Under the pieces are notes generated by a model. It saw nothing but the letters and a program-made list of their open reading frames with translations, had not been told where the DNA came from and searched no databases. 64,000 bases of DNA, taken from positions 70,711,224 through 70,775,223 of the forward strand of contig CM067366.1 of assembly GCA_034401795.1 (NCBI GenBank). The letters are read 5' to 3'. The translations under genes and the position numbers were made by a program. Of the stretch, positions 10,141 through 23,300 are shown piece by piece; the first letter of the stretch is position 1, and the number at the start of each line of letters is the position of its first letter. The DNA is from Chaetoderma sp. LZ-2023a. Its lineage: Eukaryota > Mollusca > Caudofoveata > Chaetodermatida > Chaetodermatidae.

Positions 10141-13100
10141 GCAACAGTATCTCTCAAGCGAGTTTGATTGACCGCATTCTATGTAATGCTCCTTGATAAA
10201 ATAATGATTAATGGCGATATACCTTGGCACATATGGATATTCATGACAGACGGAATCACATACATAACAGATATTGTTAGGAAAACCTGTTAAAAGACAG
10301 AATGATTTATTCAGCACACATTAGTTGCCTTAAAATCGATTTACTGGGAATTCATCGTGGAAATTGGACCTTGGAATTCAGGACCATAAATGTAGACACA
10401 CCTTTCGTTTTCGTTGATATTTCGAGTTCTGTAGTTGACCATGTTGCAGTAAACCTTTGCTCCATATTGATTTATGCATTACGCGATAGGTGATCCCTTC
10501 AAATATCAAACAGAGACGATTTAGTAAGCAACATACCGCATTATTCTGCAAACGATCGTGTTTCTGGAGTTTGTCAAATGAGAGTGATTGCTTTATTTGT
10601 CCATGTTAGCGTGTAGAGAAAGGAATGCATCTTATAGTGTTCATATGAAAAGGACGGGCAAAACCGTTGACCGGTACAATATTCCTATATAGGTGGCATT
10701 ACCATTGCCCAATTGATCATTTCAAAACTCTTTCATCTAAGTTACAAGTTAGAATTGGAAAAATTGAGCTATGTATAATGTGTTATCATTCTATTTGCTT
10801 TTTCCCAATGCTATGGTATATATCCAAATAAACATCGCTTAATGCATCCATCACCCAAAGAACACCATATCCTCATATAAAGCGAGGTAGAACTATGAAA
10901 GAATGGCACAGAAATAGTCCAGTGACGTTACAATACTGTTTGGTAAATATAATTCATTCCAATACAAATCTCACATCCGCATCACCTTTACACTCCTCAA
11001 TCACCACGTATTCGCACAGTGTACATTATGTCCCCAAAGGTGATTTAGTTATGACATTTGGCGAGAAAGACATGTGCAAATATCTTTGCAGATAATGTCA
11101 TCAATCAGCCTGAATGAACTTTGATGGACTGTGTTTGCTCCTAATTCACGTTTCCATTCTCGGCTTCAACCGATCACGATCTTGAATATTATTAATTATT
11201 AAGGAAGAACAACACAATTTATAGCCGCTTCGTGGCCATGGCACAGGAACTGATGTTTAGTATTGCCTAGGGGAGCTCCATATTTGGCTGGTTGCTTTGT
11301 GGGTAATACATCCATAAGCGATGCCATTTTCGCTGCCAATCACAGGCATGTCTACTCCAGAGATAACATGCCTCCACAAAAATATATATTCAATAAATAT
11401 ACAGGTACTTAACTGTCACATTGAACCAGGTTACGATTTGGTAGAGAGGTAGAAGATGCAATATACTTTGACTTGTTATAAATGTCTATCTTATCAAGCA
11501 GCATTATATGCCCAGCCACTTTAGGCAAACTCTCTGGGGTACATAATGCTGGTCCTTTCAGGCAGGTGGTCTCCTGGGCCAGTGTAGCGCACCAGTCCCT
11601 CTACGTACATCATTTAATCGATGTGGTCATATATGTTCCCCATAGTGCTTACATTAACCCTTTCACCACAGAACGTCTAGAATCTTCTCTTTAATCAGAC
11701 AGATGTGTTGGTGAATATGTACCTCCTTAAAATTGAAAGCCAGATTAACTTCACCATAGTCAGTTGACGAGACAAACAATGGAGACATCGATCATCCATT
11801 CAAGTATATGCCATCCTAGTATTATACCTCACATCCCAGCTGATATCACCGCCATCATGACGTATTCACTGCGTCACGAGACTAGAAATGACGTCACGAA
11901 GAGTACAGATTGTATGTCTTTAATTAATTCATAATTTACTAAACATTCTGTTGAATTTTTTAAAAGTGCTTTGACAGGGAAGTTTTATTGTCATAGCAAA
12001 CAGTTAAATAGGTGTCAAAATGGTCAAAGGTTTACCTGTATAGATACCTTGAGTTTTATATTCTTGGAATTTATGTTTGTAATTTTCACATCGATTTCGA
12101 TATGCGTAATACGTGGGCGGCGCATAGCTAGTAATGTATGTCAGAGACATAAACTGCCAGGGCCCTTTATCATCCATTTGTATGACGTTATATCATGATA
12201 TGTGTTGTTAAAGGAACGGAAAAGGGAAATAACAAATGATGCTTATTGGTAATCTCATACAATATTAAATAAACTATCATCGGTAAAAATGGAAATGAAT
12301 CGGGATTATTTGCGAAAAAGCATTTATTAAATCTAAGAGCGCTTAACTTGGAGCCAATTGGTCACCAGGGTGGTGCCTCTCACTCCGTCGTATGTCAACT
12401 GTGTGTGCAGGTATACCGCATAAGCCTATCTGGATGTAACGAAAGCACACATAAATATGGTTTTGTAAGCGGTCTGAATAGTATTCTCTATAGGCGCCGA
12501 TCTAAGAGCGATTAACTCCCTACTGCTAATTCACTATTGATCCTTTTGAAAACGTTATATTTGAAAGTCAAATTTCTGGTGGAAGCACGAAGTTTTACTC
12601 AAGATGATTTCAAAATACACTGCTGGTTTCCAAATTCGCGATATGATGCCAACTGCATATTTTGACATTTGTGTCACTGAATGTAGACATTGTCTCTAGA
12701 AACAACAGCTGTCAGTCAAATTGTTTTAAAACTCGACAGTATTTTACCTGTAGGATGTAGTTGCCAATCAGCTTAGCAGGAATATAACTGAGCGTATAGG
12801 ACCTGCTATAGCGTGTATTATTTATTCACACCAGAGCACATGGGTCCAACTCTGTCAGTAATTGGTTCCCGCCAGAATGTCATAAATGATATTTAGCTGC
12901 TTTTCTGATTATTCTGATTTATTTCTGTTTTTCCACTGGTGGGTATAGCTTGATTATTATATAAAGCTGTCATTCAAGAGCATATGTTATTTCTCTGATC
13001 CTTTCCTTTAACCTGCCTGACGATGACCGCGCAGCAGATTAAAGCAACATTATGGTAGTAAAATACTAGAAAGCGACAGTTTAGGAATGGAAAAGGATAA

Positions 13101-13654
13101 TTATACGATCTCATCATAGTGTCGCCCCTCTAATCAGGTCACACACGAGCTACATTATTTTAATTTTATCGCTGTTCATCGAGAAAATGAAACACTATTT
13201 GATTCAAGATGATTCATTGTCTAGGGCTTACCGTATAGGAATGAGCATTACTCGATGATTACAGCGCACAATAGAGTCTGGTAAACCATGTCATATATCT
13301 GTCTCTCTGAGGCTTCAGTATCCTCCGTCACGGTCACAAAAGCAACCCTTTCCCAGAGACAATCCTCCGGCGCCCTGTCTCATCCATCATTTCGCCGAGA
13401 ACACCACCGTGGAACTCTGACTCTAATATGGGGAGGCTTTCAGCGCTATTTTAAGCAAACACTGCCACATTAAGGTTGACAATGCAAATTTATTTTGGGT
13501 CCAACCCTGTAAATTAATCAGTGCTAGTGTAAGTTAATTATTTCTAGTGTTGTAGCAGCGTATACATGACAGAAGGCGGAGGTGGTGCTGGGTGGGGTGC
13601 TGTGACTTTGCAAGACTGTTTCGCATAACCTATGGCCATGGGCAAGTCTAGAAG

Positions 13655-13765
13655 GCTCATTTGAAATTCGAAATTGAAAATTAAAAACTTGACTTCGAAA
13701 TTCAAAACTCGATTTCGAAATTCAAAACTCGATTTCAAAATTCAGAATGCGAATTCAAAATTCAA
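13655..13765 (+). repeat. Short AATTC-rich tandem repeat
   Basis: About five imperfect copies of a unit near 24 bp built on ATTTCGAAATTCAAAACTCG. A reverse-oriented relative (GAATTTTGAATTCGAG) lies at 14040-14125, so the two can pair. Neither is present at the paralogous sites near 41480 and 57730. Confidence 0.7.
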
Positions 13766-14877
13766 ATCTTAAATAAGCCAATCAGATTTTGCGTGTGTAC
13801 AGTCTGAAATGGTCATGGCCTATGAAAGACATACTTCGCACGTAGTAAATTCCAGGAAATAGATCAAGCCTATAGATCTACGGTAGTTAGGAGTGTGTGG
13901 ATTGGGATAGCTATTGGTGTATCTGTGGCGATGGGAATTGGTGGTTATGAGCATAGATATGCGATGGTATCGGTGGGTGTATACGTTGCGTGTAGTACTT
14001 TTCAACATATATAAGACTGCTCATAATAGGCTGATTTAAGATTTGAATTTCCACGTCGAGTTCTGAATTTTGAATTCGAGTTATGAATATCATATCGAAG
14101 TCGTGTTTTGAATTTAAAATGAACCTTCTGGGCTTTCGCAATGGACAGATTAGACTGACGAGATGGTGCTGACTACCCTGCAAGTCAGTAACATAGATAT
14201 CAATCTCTCCCAGTCAAATTATTTTCAAAATCTTCAGCAAACTATTCCTGGCATCATAATGATGTCATCGTCTCTGGCATGTGGAGCCCAAAAGTTTACT
14301 GATAGTCAGTCATATCTGATTCGGATCAGTGAATAGCCTATTACACCAGATACGAGTTATTGCCAGTAAAGTGTAAACATGTATTACGACTTGGCCTTAC
14401 TTGCTTAGTGAATTATTGTTAACAATTATTAACTATTTCTCAGTCGAACGCTCCAATTTCCAGTTTTTAAAGTGTTTGTAAATTCTACATTTTCATATCT
14501 CCAGCCACAGACAGTGATCCAAATCCCAGGCCCACGCGAGGGCAGACCTGTGTGTGAGACGGCGCCCTGCATGCTTATTCAATATTCTGAAATTATTTCC
14601 TCTGGAATCAGTTACTGAAAAATACAACACTTGTAACTGTAATGTATGTGGTCGATTTCAGAATAATGCTCTTAGAATTGAAAGGATTATGTTGCAAATT
14701 GCTTATCAAACGTTCTATCTTCTCTGTATTGCATGATTCCCGCTATTCAGATAAATACGGTGTCCTGCGTTAATTCTTTAAATGATAATGAACAGAAATG
14801 ACAAATTCCAGATAATGTATGGAATACGACTCTGAATTCTAAGACTGTCAATTTCAAGGTAACTATACATGTAGGTT

Positions 14878-14966
14878 GTTGAATATTTTGAAACTAATTT
14901 GACTGGGACCTGTTGTTGCACGTGTTAGAAACAGGTTCGGTTCAAATTAGTTTCAAAATATTCAAC
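14878..14966. repeat. Hairpin core with well-matched arms
   Basis: GTTGAATATTTTGAAACTAA at the left and the exact complement TTAGTTTCAAAATATTCAAC at the right enclose a short stem around ACCTGTTGTT / AACAGGTT. This is one of the best preserved copies of the core and lacks the usual GC-box arm. Confidence 0.9.
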
Positions 14967-14989
14967 ATTATTTACTGTATATGTATATG

Positions 14990-16065
14990 TATAGAATTTG
15001 CGATATTGGAATTTCAAATATCAATGTACGTTGCCAGTAATTCAAGATTCTTTCAATATAGATAAATAATTTATTAGTACAAAACAGGCATCCGCCAAAG
15101 GCAAGGCCTAAAATGTGGTGGACCATTGCCATATCACATTTATTATAATATTATGTTTATACATAGAAATCATTTATATATTTTATATTACATACAACAT
15201 AGAATACTATTAGTTACACCAGTGTTTAGCCGAGGGTACAGGGTGTTACCACACACGCAACCGTTGTATTTCCCGAGTGCAGCGGGGGAAATACATTTTA
15301 TATTTCCCAGAGCGTAGCTATTACCCCTCAGACGTCTGAGGGAGACATTGTATCATAACGTGACACTTAGATAAGCAATTCTTGAATTAGACATCTCGAC
15401 AGCGAAGCCAAACGCAGTTAGATATGTCCATAGCTGACGCACCATGGACCATTATAGTTTAGACAGTAAAGACTAAAAGCGCTAAGCTCATCCAGTTCAT
15501 GTGATATTTCAGTGCTAGATTTGTTGGTGTCATTAGCAGCTGTAAGACGTGGGTTTGCTGAATTAGGGGTGTCTTCGTTGTTTGTAAACATACTGTCACC
15601 GCAACTGTCAGCTGATCTAACTTTTCTACACGGATATATGCATAATCCATTTCATATCGATAGGTTGATTAATGTAATTGACACGCTCGTCACACTTAAA
15701 GATGACATATTGTTGGCAGATGAATATTTTCGGTTGCGATATGCAACAGTTTGATGGTAATTAATTCGTCGGTTTATAACTATGATATAGCGAGCTTAGG
15801 CGGAAAATCGTGTACGTACTCTAGGTTAGATCAGCAGGTGATCAGTTACCCTCGGGTAAATGACCACGTGTTTAATTTACATTGATTTCAATGCGAACAC
15901 GTGACCTACTCCATTTACCCTTGTTGCTAGGTGGGTAGACTCGAGTACGTATCCGAGTAGGTACTCTAGCCGTTTAGGCGCTGCTCTAGTAACTAGAGTA
16001 GCTACTCCACTTAGGGCGTAAACTTGGCCATACATTCATATCTCTGCCGGGTATTAAATTCATTG
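14990..16065 (+). other. Block-1-only stretch between two hairpin cores
   Basis: I find no counterpart in blocks 2 to 5. It lies between the hairpin at 14878-14966 and a right half-core at about 16070-16135, so it may be an insertion into or between foldback elements. It holds a CTCAGACGTCTGAG palindrome near 15327, an open frame at 15470-15754 and a foldback at about 15840-15945, in which GGGTAAATG...CACGTGTT is mirrored by AACACGTG...CATTTACCC. Confidence 0.5.
15470..15754 (+). other. Unassigned open frame of about 94 codons
   Basis: An open frame runs from the stop at 15467 to the TGA at 15752. There is no ATG near its start. The first in-frame ATG is at about 15639, so it could only be coding as an exon or a fragment. 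The predicted peptide is protein-like, with leucine-rich segments such as LLVSLAAVRRGF and a run HNPFHIDRLINVIDTLVTLK, but I do not recognise a family. It lies in sequence unique to block 1, so a transposon-derived fragment is as likely as a host exon. Confidence 0.2.
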
Positions 16066-16599
16066 TAGAAGCGGCTGCACAGCCTTGCTGCAACAACGGC
16101 ACCCAATCAAATTAGGTTCAAAATATACAACAGCTTTCCTGTATAGTTGCTTTGAAATTGAGATACTTGATGGTCAAATATGCCGAATCGGACGCATATC
16201 TGCAAATTTAGTGACAGGCATATTGTTATAATAAGATTTATGGCTAGCTGTGCAGTAAAGCTAAAACACGCTTTTCGCTCGGGGGGATACCGTGTGACAT
16301 TGCCCTCGCGTGAGGAAATTTACCAGATCATACATCCCTGATCTTAACCAATTAAATAACAGCATTTGGTCATGTGACATTGCTGAGGAGTAATAAATTA
16401 CATTACAGTACAGGTATGGTTTATACTGATATTTAGACAAATTACGTGGGGAGACATGACTTATGACAATTTACAGAACATTTACATAAAGGGAAAGGGA
16501 GGGTGCACCGGGCACAGCATTATGCATTACAATACGAGTACCTGAATTAACTTCCAGGAATCACTTTCCATAGGGAAACAATGCGAATATGATTTATAT

Positions 16600-17340
16600 T
16601 TTCTACAATAAACCATGAAGTGGAAGTCAAATAGTAGCAGGCAATGCCATCATCTAATGTGTTGTGTGTAGTGGATGTTGAGCGATAAACAGATATGTTG
16701 CACACTATGATAGAGAGATAATGACTTTCTTACCTATTCAGAACTTATATCGTGCTTAAATGTAATATCATGATTTTTAATGAAGGTTTTCAGCGAATGT
16801 TGTTGTTAATTTTGAACACTGTCCTGACGTAAGTGCTGCTGTCATGAACAGCCTTTAATTGGTGTACACAGTCGGAGAATTGATTGGTTCAGCTTTTCCA
16901 TTCAGCCATGTGATGATAAGGCAGTGCTTAGCTCTTTTATACTGAAGCCGGCCAAAACTGACCGCTGCACTGGCCTCGAGAAATGTCCACTTGCGGGCAG
17001 AGGGAAGACTATTTCTGGACATTTATCGCTGGAACGACAGGCTAGATAACAGAACCAGTCAATCCAGTGGTAAATTAAAAAACAGTCTTCAATTGGCCTG
17101 TCAATAGCCATTCAGTAAGGATTTCATTGACTTATTTTTTTATTAATGTTTAAAGGTTAACACTAAGCGAAGTTTTGGCAAATGTTATATCCTGGAAGGA
17201 ATCTTCGTTGTAACTCGGCAAGATTCGTGTTAGCTATAGGCTGCGACATTCTTTTAACATCGACAATTAATACAGACAAATAGATCTAACAGTTAAAACA
17301 AAAATTATTAGGATTTGTTGAACATTAAGCGAACATATCC
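16600..17340 (+). other. Left flank of the satellite array
   Basis: This stretch matches 58520-58985 at the end of block 4 and, in part, 300-560 at the start of the window. Shared pieces include the TTATATCCTGGAAGGAATCT region (17188, 507, weaker at 58690) and CTGCGACATTCT (17233, 58869). It identifies which paralogous positions correspond to the array site. No gene is visible. Confidence 0.7.
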
Positions 17341-17353
17341 TCCTAATATCTAA

Positions 17354-20300
17354 TTGAAACCTTCGCAAAGATTCGCCGCTGACGTTATTACCATGCTGAA
17401 GCATTCTATATATGAGCATCTAGCTTCGAATAACGGATTGAAACCATCACAAAGATTCGCCGCTGACGTTATTACCATGCTGAAGCATTCTATATATGAG
17501 CATCTAGCTTCAAATAACGGATTGAAACCATCACAAAGATTCGCCGCTGACGTTATTACCATGCTGAAGCATTCTATATATGAGCATCTAGCTTCGAATA
17601 ACGGATTGAAACCTTCGCAAAGATTCGCCGCTGACGTTATTACCATGCTGAAGCATTCTATATATGAGCATCTAGCTTCAAATAATGGATTGAAACCATC
17701 ACAAAGATTCGCCGCCGACGTTATTACCATGCTGAAGCATTCTATATATGAGCATCTAGCTTCAAATAACGGATTGAAACCATCACAAAGATTCGCCGCT
17801 GACGTTATTACCATGCTGAAGCATTCTATATATGAGCATCTAGCTTCAAATAATGGATTGAAACCATCACAAAGATTCGCCGCTGACGTTATTACCATGC
17901 TGAAGCATTCTATATATGAGCATCTAGCTTCAAATAACGGATTGAAACCTTCACAAAGATTCGCCGCTGACGTTATTACCATGCTGAAGCATTCTATATA
18001 TGAGCATCTAGCTTCAAATAACGGATTGAAACCTTCGCAAAGATTCGCCGCTGACGTTATTACCATGCTGAAGCATTCTATATATGAGCATCTAGCTTCA
18101 AATAACGGATTGAAACCTTCGCAAAGATTCGCCGCTGACGTTATTACCATGCTGAAGCATTCTATATATGAGCATCTAGCTTCAAATAACGGATTGAAAC
18201 CATCACAAAGATTCGCCGCTGACGTTATTACCATGCTGAAGCATTCTATATATGAGCATCTAGCTTCAAATAACGGATTGAAACCTACGCAAAGATTCGC
18301 CGCTGACGTTATTATCATGCTGAAGCATTCTATATATGAGCATCTAGCTTCAAATAACGGATTGAAACCTTCGCAAAGATTCGCCGCTGACGTTATTACC
18401 ATGCTGAAGCATTCTATATATGAGCATCTAGCTTCAAATAACGGATTGAAACCATCACAAAGATTCGCCGCTGACGTTATTACCATGCTGAAGCATTCTA
18501 TATATGAGCATCTAGCTTCAAATAACGGATTGAAACCTTCGCAAAGATTCGCCGCTGACGTTATTACCATGCTGAAGCATTCTATATATGAGCATCTATC
18601 TTCAAATAACGGATTGAAACCATCACAAAGATTCGCCGCTGACGTTATTACCATGCTGAAGCATTCTATATATGAGCATCTAGCTTCAAATAACGGATTG
18701 AAACCATCGCAAACATTCGCCGCTGAGGTTATTACCATGCTGAAGCATTCTATATATGAGCATCTAGCTTCAAATAAGGGATTGAAACCATCACAAAGAT
18801 TCGCCGCTGACGTTATTACCATGCTGAAGCATTCTATATATGAGCATCTAGCTTCAAATAACGGATTGAAACCATCAGAAAGATTCGCCGCTGACGTTAT
18901 TACCATGCTGAAGCATTCTATATATGAGCATCTAGCTTCAAATAACGGATTGAAACTATCGCAAAGATTCGCCGCTGACGTTATTACCATGCTGAAGCAT
19001 TCTATATATGAGCATCTAGCTTCAAATAACGGATTGAAACCATCACAAAGATTCGCCGCTGACGTTATTACCATGCTGAAGCATTCTATATATGAGCATC
19101 AAGCTTCAAATAACGGATTGAAACCATCACAAAGATTCGCCGCTGACGTTATTACCATGCTGAAGCATTCTATATATGAGCATCTAGCTTCGAATAACGG
19201 ATTGAAACCATCACAAAGATTCGCCGCTGACGTTATTACCATGCTGAAGCATTCTATATATGAGCATCTAGCTTCGAATAACGGATTGAAACTATCACAA
19301 AGATTCGCCGCTGACGTTATTACCATGCTGAAGCATTCTATATATGAGCATCTAGCTTCAAATAACGGATTGAAACCATCACAAAGATTCGCCGCTGACG
19401 TTATTACCATGCTGAAGCATTCTATATATGAGCATCTAGCTTCAAATAACGGATTGAAACTATCACAAAGATTCGCCGCTGACGTTATTACCATGCTGAA
19501 GCATTCTATATATGAGCATCTAGCTTCAAATAACGGATTGAAACCTTCGCAAAGATTCGCCGCTGACGTTATTACCATGCTGAAGCATTCTATATATGAG
19601 CATCTATCTTCAAATAACGGATTGAAACCTACGCAAAGATTCGCCGCTGACGTTATTATCATGCTGAAGCATTCTATATATGAGCATCTAGCTTCAAATA
19701 ACGGATTGAAACCTTCGCAAAGATTCGCCGCTGACGTTATTACCATGCTGAAGCATTCTATATATGAGGATCAAGCTTCAAATAACGGATTGAAACCATC
19801 ACAAAGATTCGCCGCTGACGTTATTACCATGCTGAAGCATTCTATATATGAGCATCTAGCTTCAAATAACGGATTGAAACCTTCGCAAAGATTCGCCGCT
19901 GACGTTATTACCATGCTGAAGCATTCTATATATGAGCATCTAGCTTCAAATAACGGATTGAAACCATCACAAAGATTCGCCGCTGACGTTATTACCATGC
20001 TGAAGCATTCTATATATGAGCATCTAGCTTCGAATAACGGATTGAAACTATCACAAAGATTCGCCGCTGACGTTATTACCATGCTGAAGCATTCTATATA
20101 TGAGCATCTAGCTTCAAATAATGGATTGAAACCATCACAAAGATTCGCCGCTGACGTTATTACCATGCTGAAGCATTCTATATATGAGCATCTAGCTTCA
20201 AATAACGGATTGAAACCTTCACAAAGATTCGCCGCTGACGTTATTACCATGCTGAAGCATTCTATATATGAGCATCTAGCTTCAAATAACGGATTGAAAC

Positions 20301-23300
20301 CTTCGCAAAGATTCGCCGCTGACGTTATTACCATGCTGAAGCATTCTATATATGAGCATCTAGCTTCAAATAACGGATTGAAACCTTCGCAAAGATTCGC
20401 CGCTGACGTTATTACCATGCTGAAGCATTCTATATATGAGCATCTAGCTTCAAATAACGGATTGAAACCATCACAAAGATTCGCCGCTGACGTTATTACC
20501 ATGCTGAAGCATTCTATATATGAGCATCTAGCTTCAAATAACGGATTGAAACCTACGCAAAGATTCGCCGCTGACGTTATTATCATGCTGAAGCATTCTA
20601 TATATGAGCATCTAGCTTCAAATAACGGATTGAAACCTTCGCAAAGATTCGCCGCTGACGTTATTACCATGCTGAAGCATTCTATATATGAGCATCTAGC
20701 TTCAAATAACGGATTGAAACCATCACAAAGATTCGCCGCTGACGTTATTACCATGCTGAAGCATTCTATATATGAGCATCTAGCTTCAAATAACGGATTG
20801 AAACCTTCGCAAAGATTCGCCGCTGACGTTATTACCATGCTGAAGCATTCTATATATGAGCATCTATCTTCAAATAACGGATTGAAACCATCACAAAGAT
20901 TCGCCGCTGACGTTATTACCATGCTGAAGCATTCTATATATGAGCATCTAGCTTCAAATAACGGATTGAAACCATCGCAAACATTCGCCGCTGAGGTTAT
21001 TACCATGCTGAAGCATTCTATATATGAGCATCTAGCTTCAAATAAGGGATTGAAACCATCACAAAGATTCGCCGCTGACGTTATTACCATGCTGAAGCAT
21101 TCTATATATGAGCATCTAGCTTCAAATAACGGATTGAAACCATCAGAAAGATTCGCCGCTGACGTTATTACCATGCTGAAGCATTCTATATATGAGCATC
21201 TAGCTTCAAATAACGGATTGAAACTATCGCAAAGATTCGCCGCTGACGTTATTACCATGCTGAAGCATTCTATATATGAGCATCTAGCTTCAAATAACGG
21301 ATTGAAACCATCACAAAGATTCGCCGCTGACGTTATTACCATGCTGAAGCATTCTATATATGAGCATCAAGCTTCAAATAACGGATTGAAACCATCACAA
21401 AGATTCGCCGCTGACGTTATTACCATGCTGAAGCATTCTATATATGAGCATCTAGCTTCGAATAACGGATTGAAACCATCACAAAGATTCGCCGCTGACG
21501 TTATTACCATGCTGAAGCATTCTATATATGAGCATCTAGCTTCGAATAACGGATTGAAACTATCACAAAGATTCGCCGCTGACGTTATTACCATGCTGAA
21601 GCATTCTATATATGAGCATCTAGCTTCAAATAACGGATTGAAACCATCACAAAGATTCGCCGCTGACGTTATTACCATGCTGAAGCATTCTATATATGAG
21701 CATCTAGCTTCAAATAACGGATTGAAACTATCACAAAGATTCGCCGCTGACGTTATTACCATGCTGAAGCATTCTATATATGAGCATCTAGCTTCAAATA
21801 ACGGATTGAAACCTTCGCAAAGATTCGCCGCTGACGTTATTACCATGCTGAAGCATTCTATATATGAGCATCTATCTTCAAATAACGGATTGAAACCATC
21901 ACAAAGATTCGCCGCTGACGTTATTACCATGCTGAAGCATTCTATATATGAGCATCTAGCTTCGAATAACGGATTGAAACCATCGCAAACATTCGCCGCT
22001 GACGTTATTACCATGCTGAAGCATTCTATATATGAGCATCTAGCTTCAAATAAGGGATTGAAACCATCACAAAGATTCGCCGCTGACGTTATTACCATGC
22101 TGAAGCATTCTATATATGAGCATCTAGCTTCAAATAACGGATTGAAACCATCAGAAAGATTCGCCGCTGACGTTATTACCATGCTGAAGCATTCTATATA
22201 TGAGCATCTAGCTTCAAATAACGGATTGAAACTATCGCAAAGATTCGCCGCTGACGTTATTACCATGCTGAAGCATTCTATATATGAGCATCTAGCTTCA
22301 AATAACGGATTGAAACCATCACAAAGATTCGCCGCTGACGTTATTACCATGCTGAAGCATTCTATATATGAGCATCAAGCTTCAAATAACGGATTGAAAC
22401 CATCACAAAGATTCGCCGCTGACGTTATTACCATGCTGAAGCATTCTATATATGAGCATCTAGCTTCGAATAACGGATTGAAACCATCACAAAGATTCGC
22501 CGCTGACGTTATTACCATGCTGAAGCATTCTATATATGAGCATCTAGCTTCGAATAACGGATTGAAACTATCACAAAGATTCGCCGCTGACGTTATTACC
22601 ATGCTGAAGCATTCTATATATGAGCATCTAGCTTCAAATAACGGATTGAAACCATCACAAAGATTCGCCGCTGACGTTATTACCATGCTGAAGCATTCTA
22701 TATATGAGCATCTAGCTTCAAATAACGGATTGAAACCATCACAAAGATTCGCCGCTGACGTTATTACCATGCTGAAGCATTCTATATTTGAGCATCTAAC
22801 TTCAAATAACGGATTCAAACTATCACAAAGATTCGCCGCTGACGTTATTACCATGCTGAAGCATTCTATATATGAGCATCTAGCTTCAAATAACGGATTG
22901 AAACCTTCGCAAAGATTCGCCGCTGACGTTATTACCATGCTGAAGCATTCTATATATGAGCATCTAGCTTCGAATAACGGATTGAAACTATCACAAAGAT
23001 TCGCCGCTGACGTTATTACCATGCTGAAGCATTCTATATATGAGCATCTAGCTTCAAATAACGGATTGAAACCATCACAAAGATTCGCCGCTGACGTTAT
23101 TACCATGCTGAAGCATTCTATATATGAGCATCTAGCTTCAAATAACGGATTGAAACCTTCACAAAGATTCGCCGCTGACGTTATTACCATGCTGAAGCAT
23201 TCTATATATGAGCATCTAGCTTCAAATAAGGGATTGAAACCATCACAAAGATTCGCCGCTGACGTTATTACCATGCTGAAGCATTCTATATATGAGCATC

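Larger units (their letters stand above)
250..17340 (+). repeat. Paralogous block 1 (first copy of a large tandem duplication)
   Basis: This segment is the longest copy of a unit that recurs at about 31640, 44560, 54090 and 58990 in the same orientation. Landmarks matched by eye include the stretch at 1005-1560 (again at 31806-32540 and 59213-59775), 4320-5340 (33840-35000, 45480-46490, 63340 on), 7430-8300 (35290-36330, 47260-48140), 10140-12200 (38230-40960, 49700-53000, 56100-57200) and 13270-13480 (41220-41450, 53500-53720, 57460-57700). Copies differ by many substitutions and small indels, so the duplication is old. No conserved open frame runs through all copies, so I see no protein gene being duplicated. 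Apart from the repeats listed separately, I recognise nothing in its intervals. Confidence 0.8.

Noticed and set aside
11482-11694. 70-codon open frame near the hairpin-rich stretch
   Set aside because: The paralogous DNA at 40203 and 56929 is clearly related but carries stops and indels in this frame, so it is ordinary duplicated non-coding DNA.
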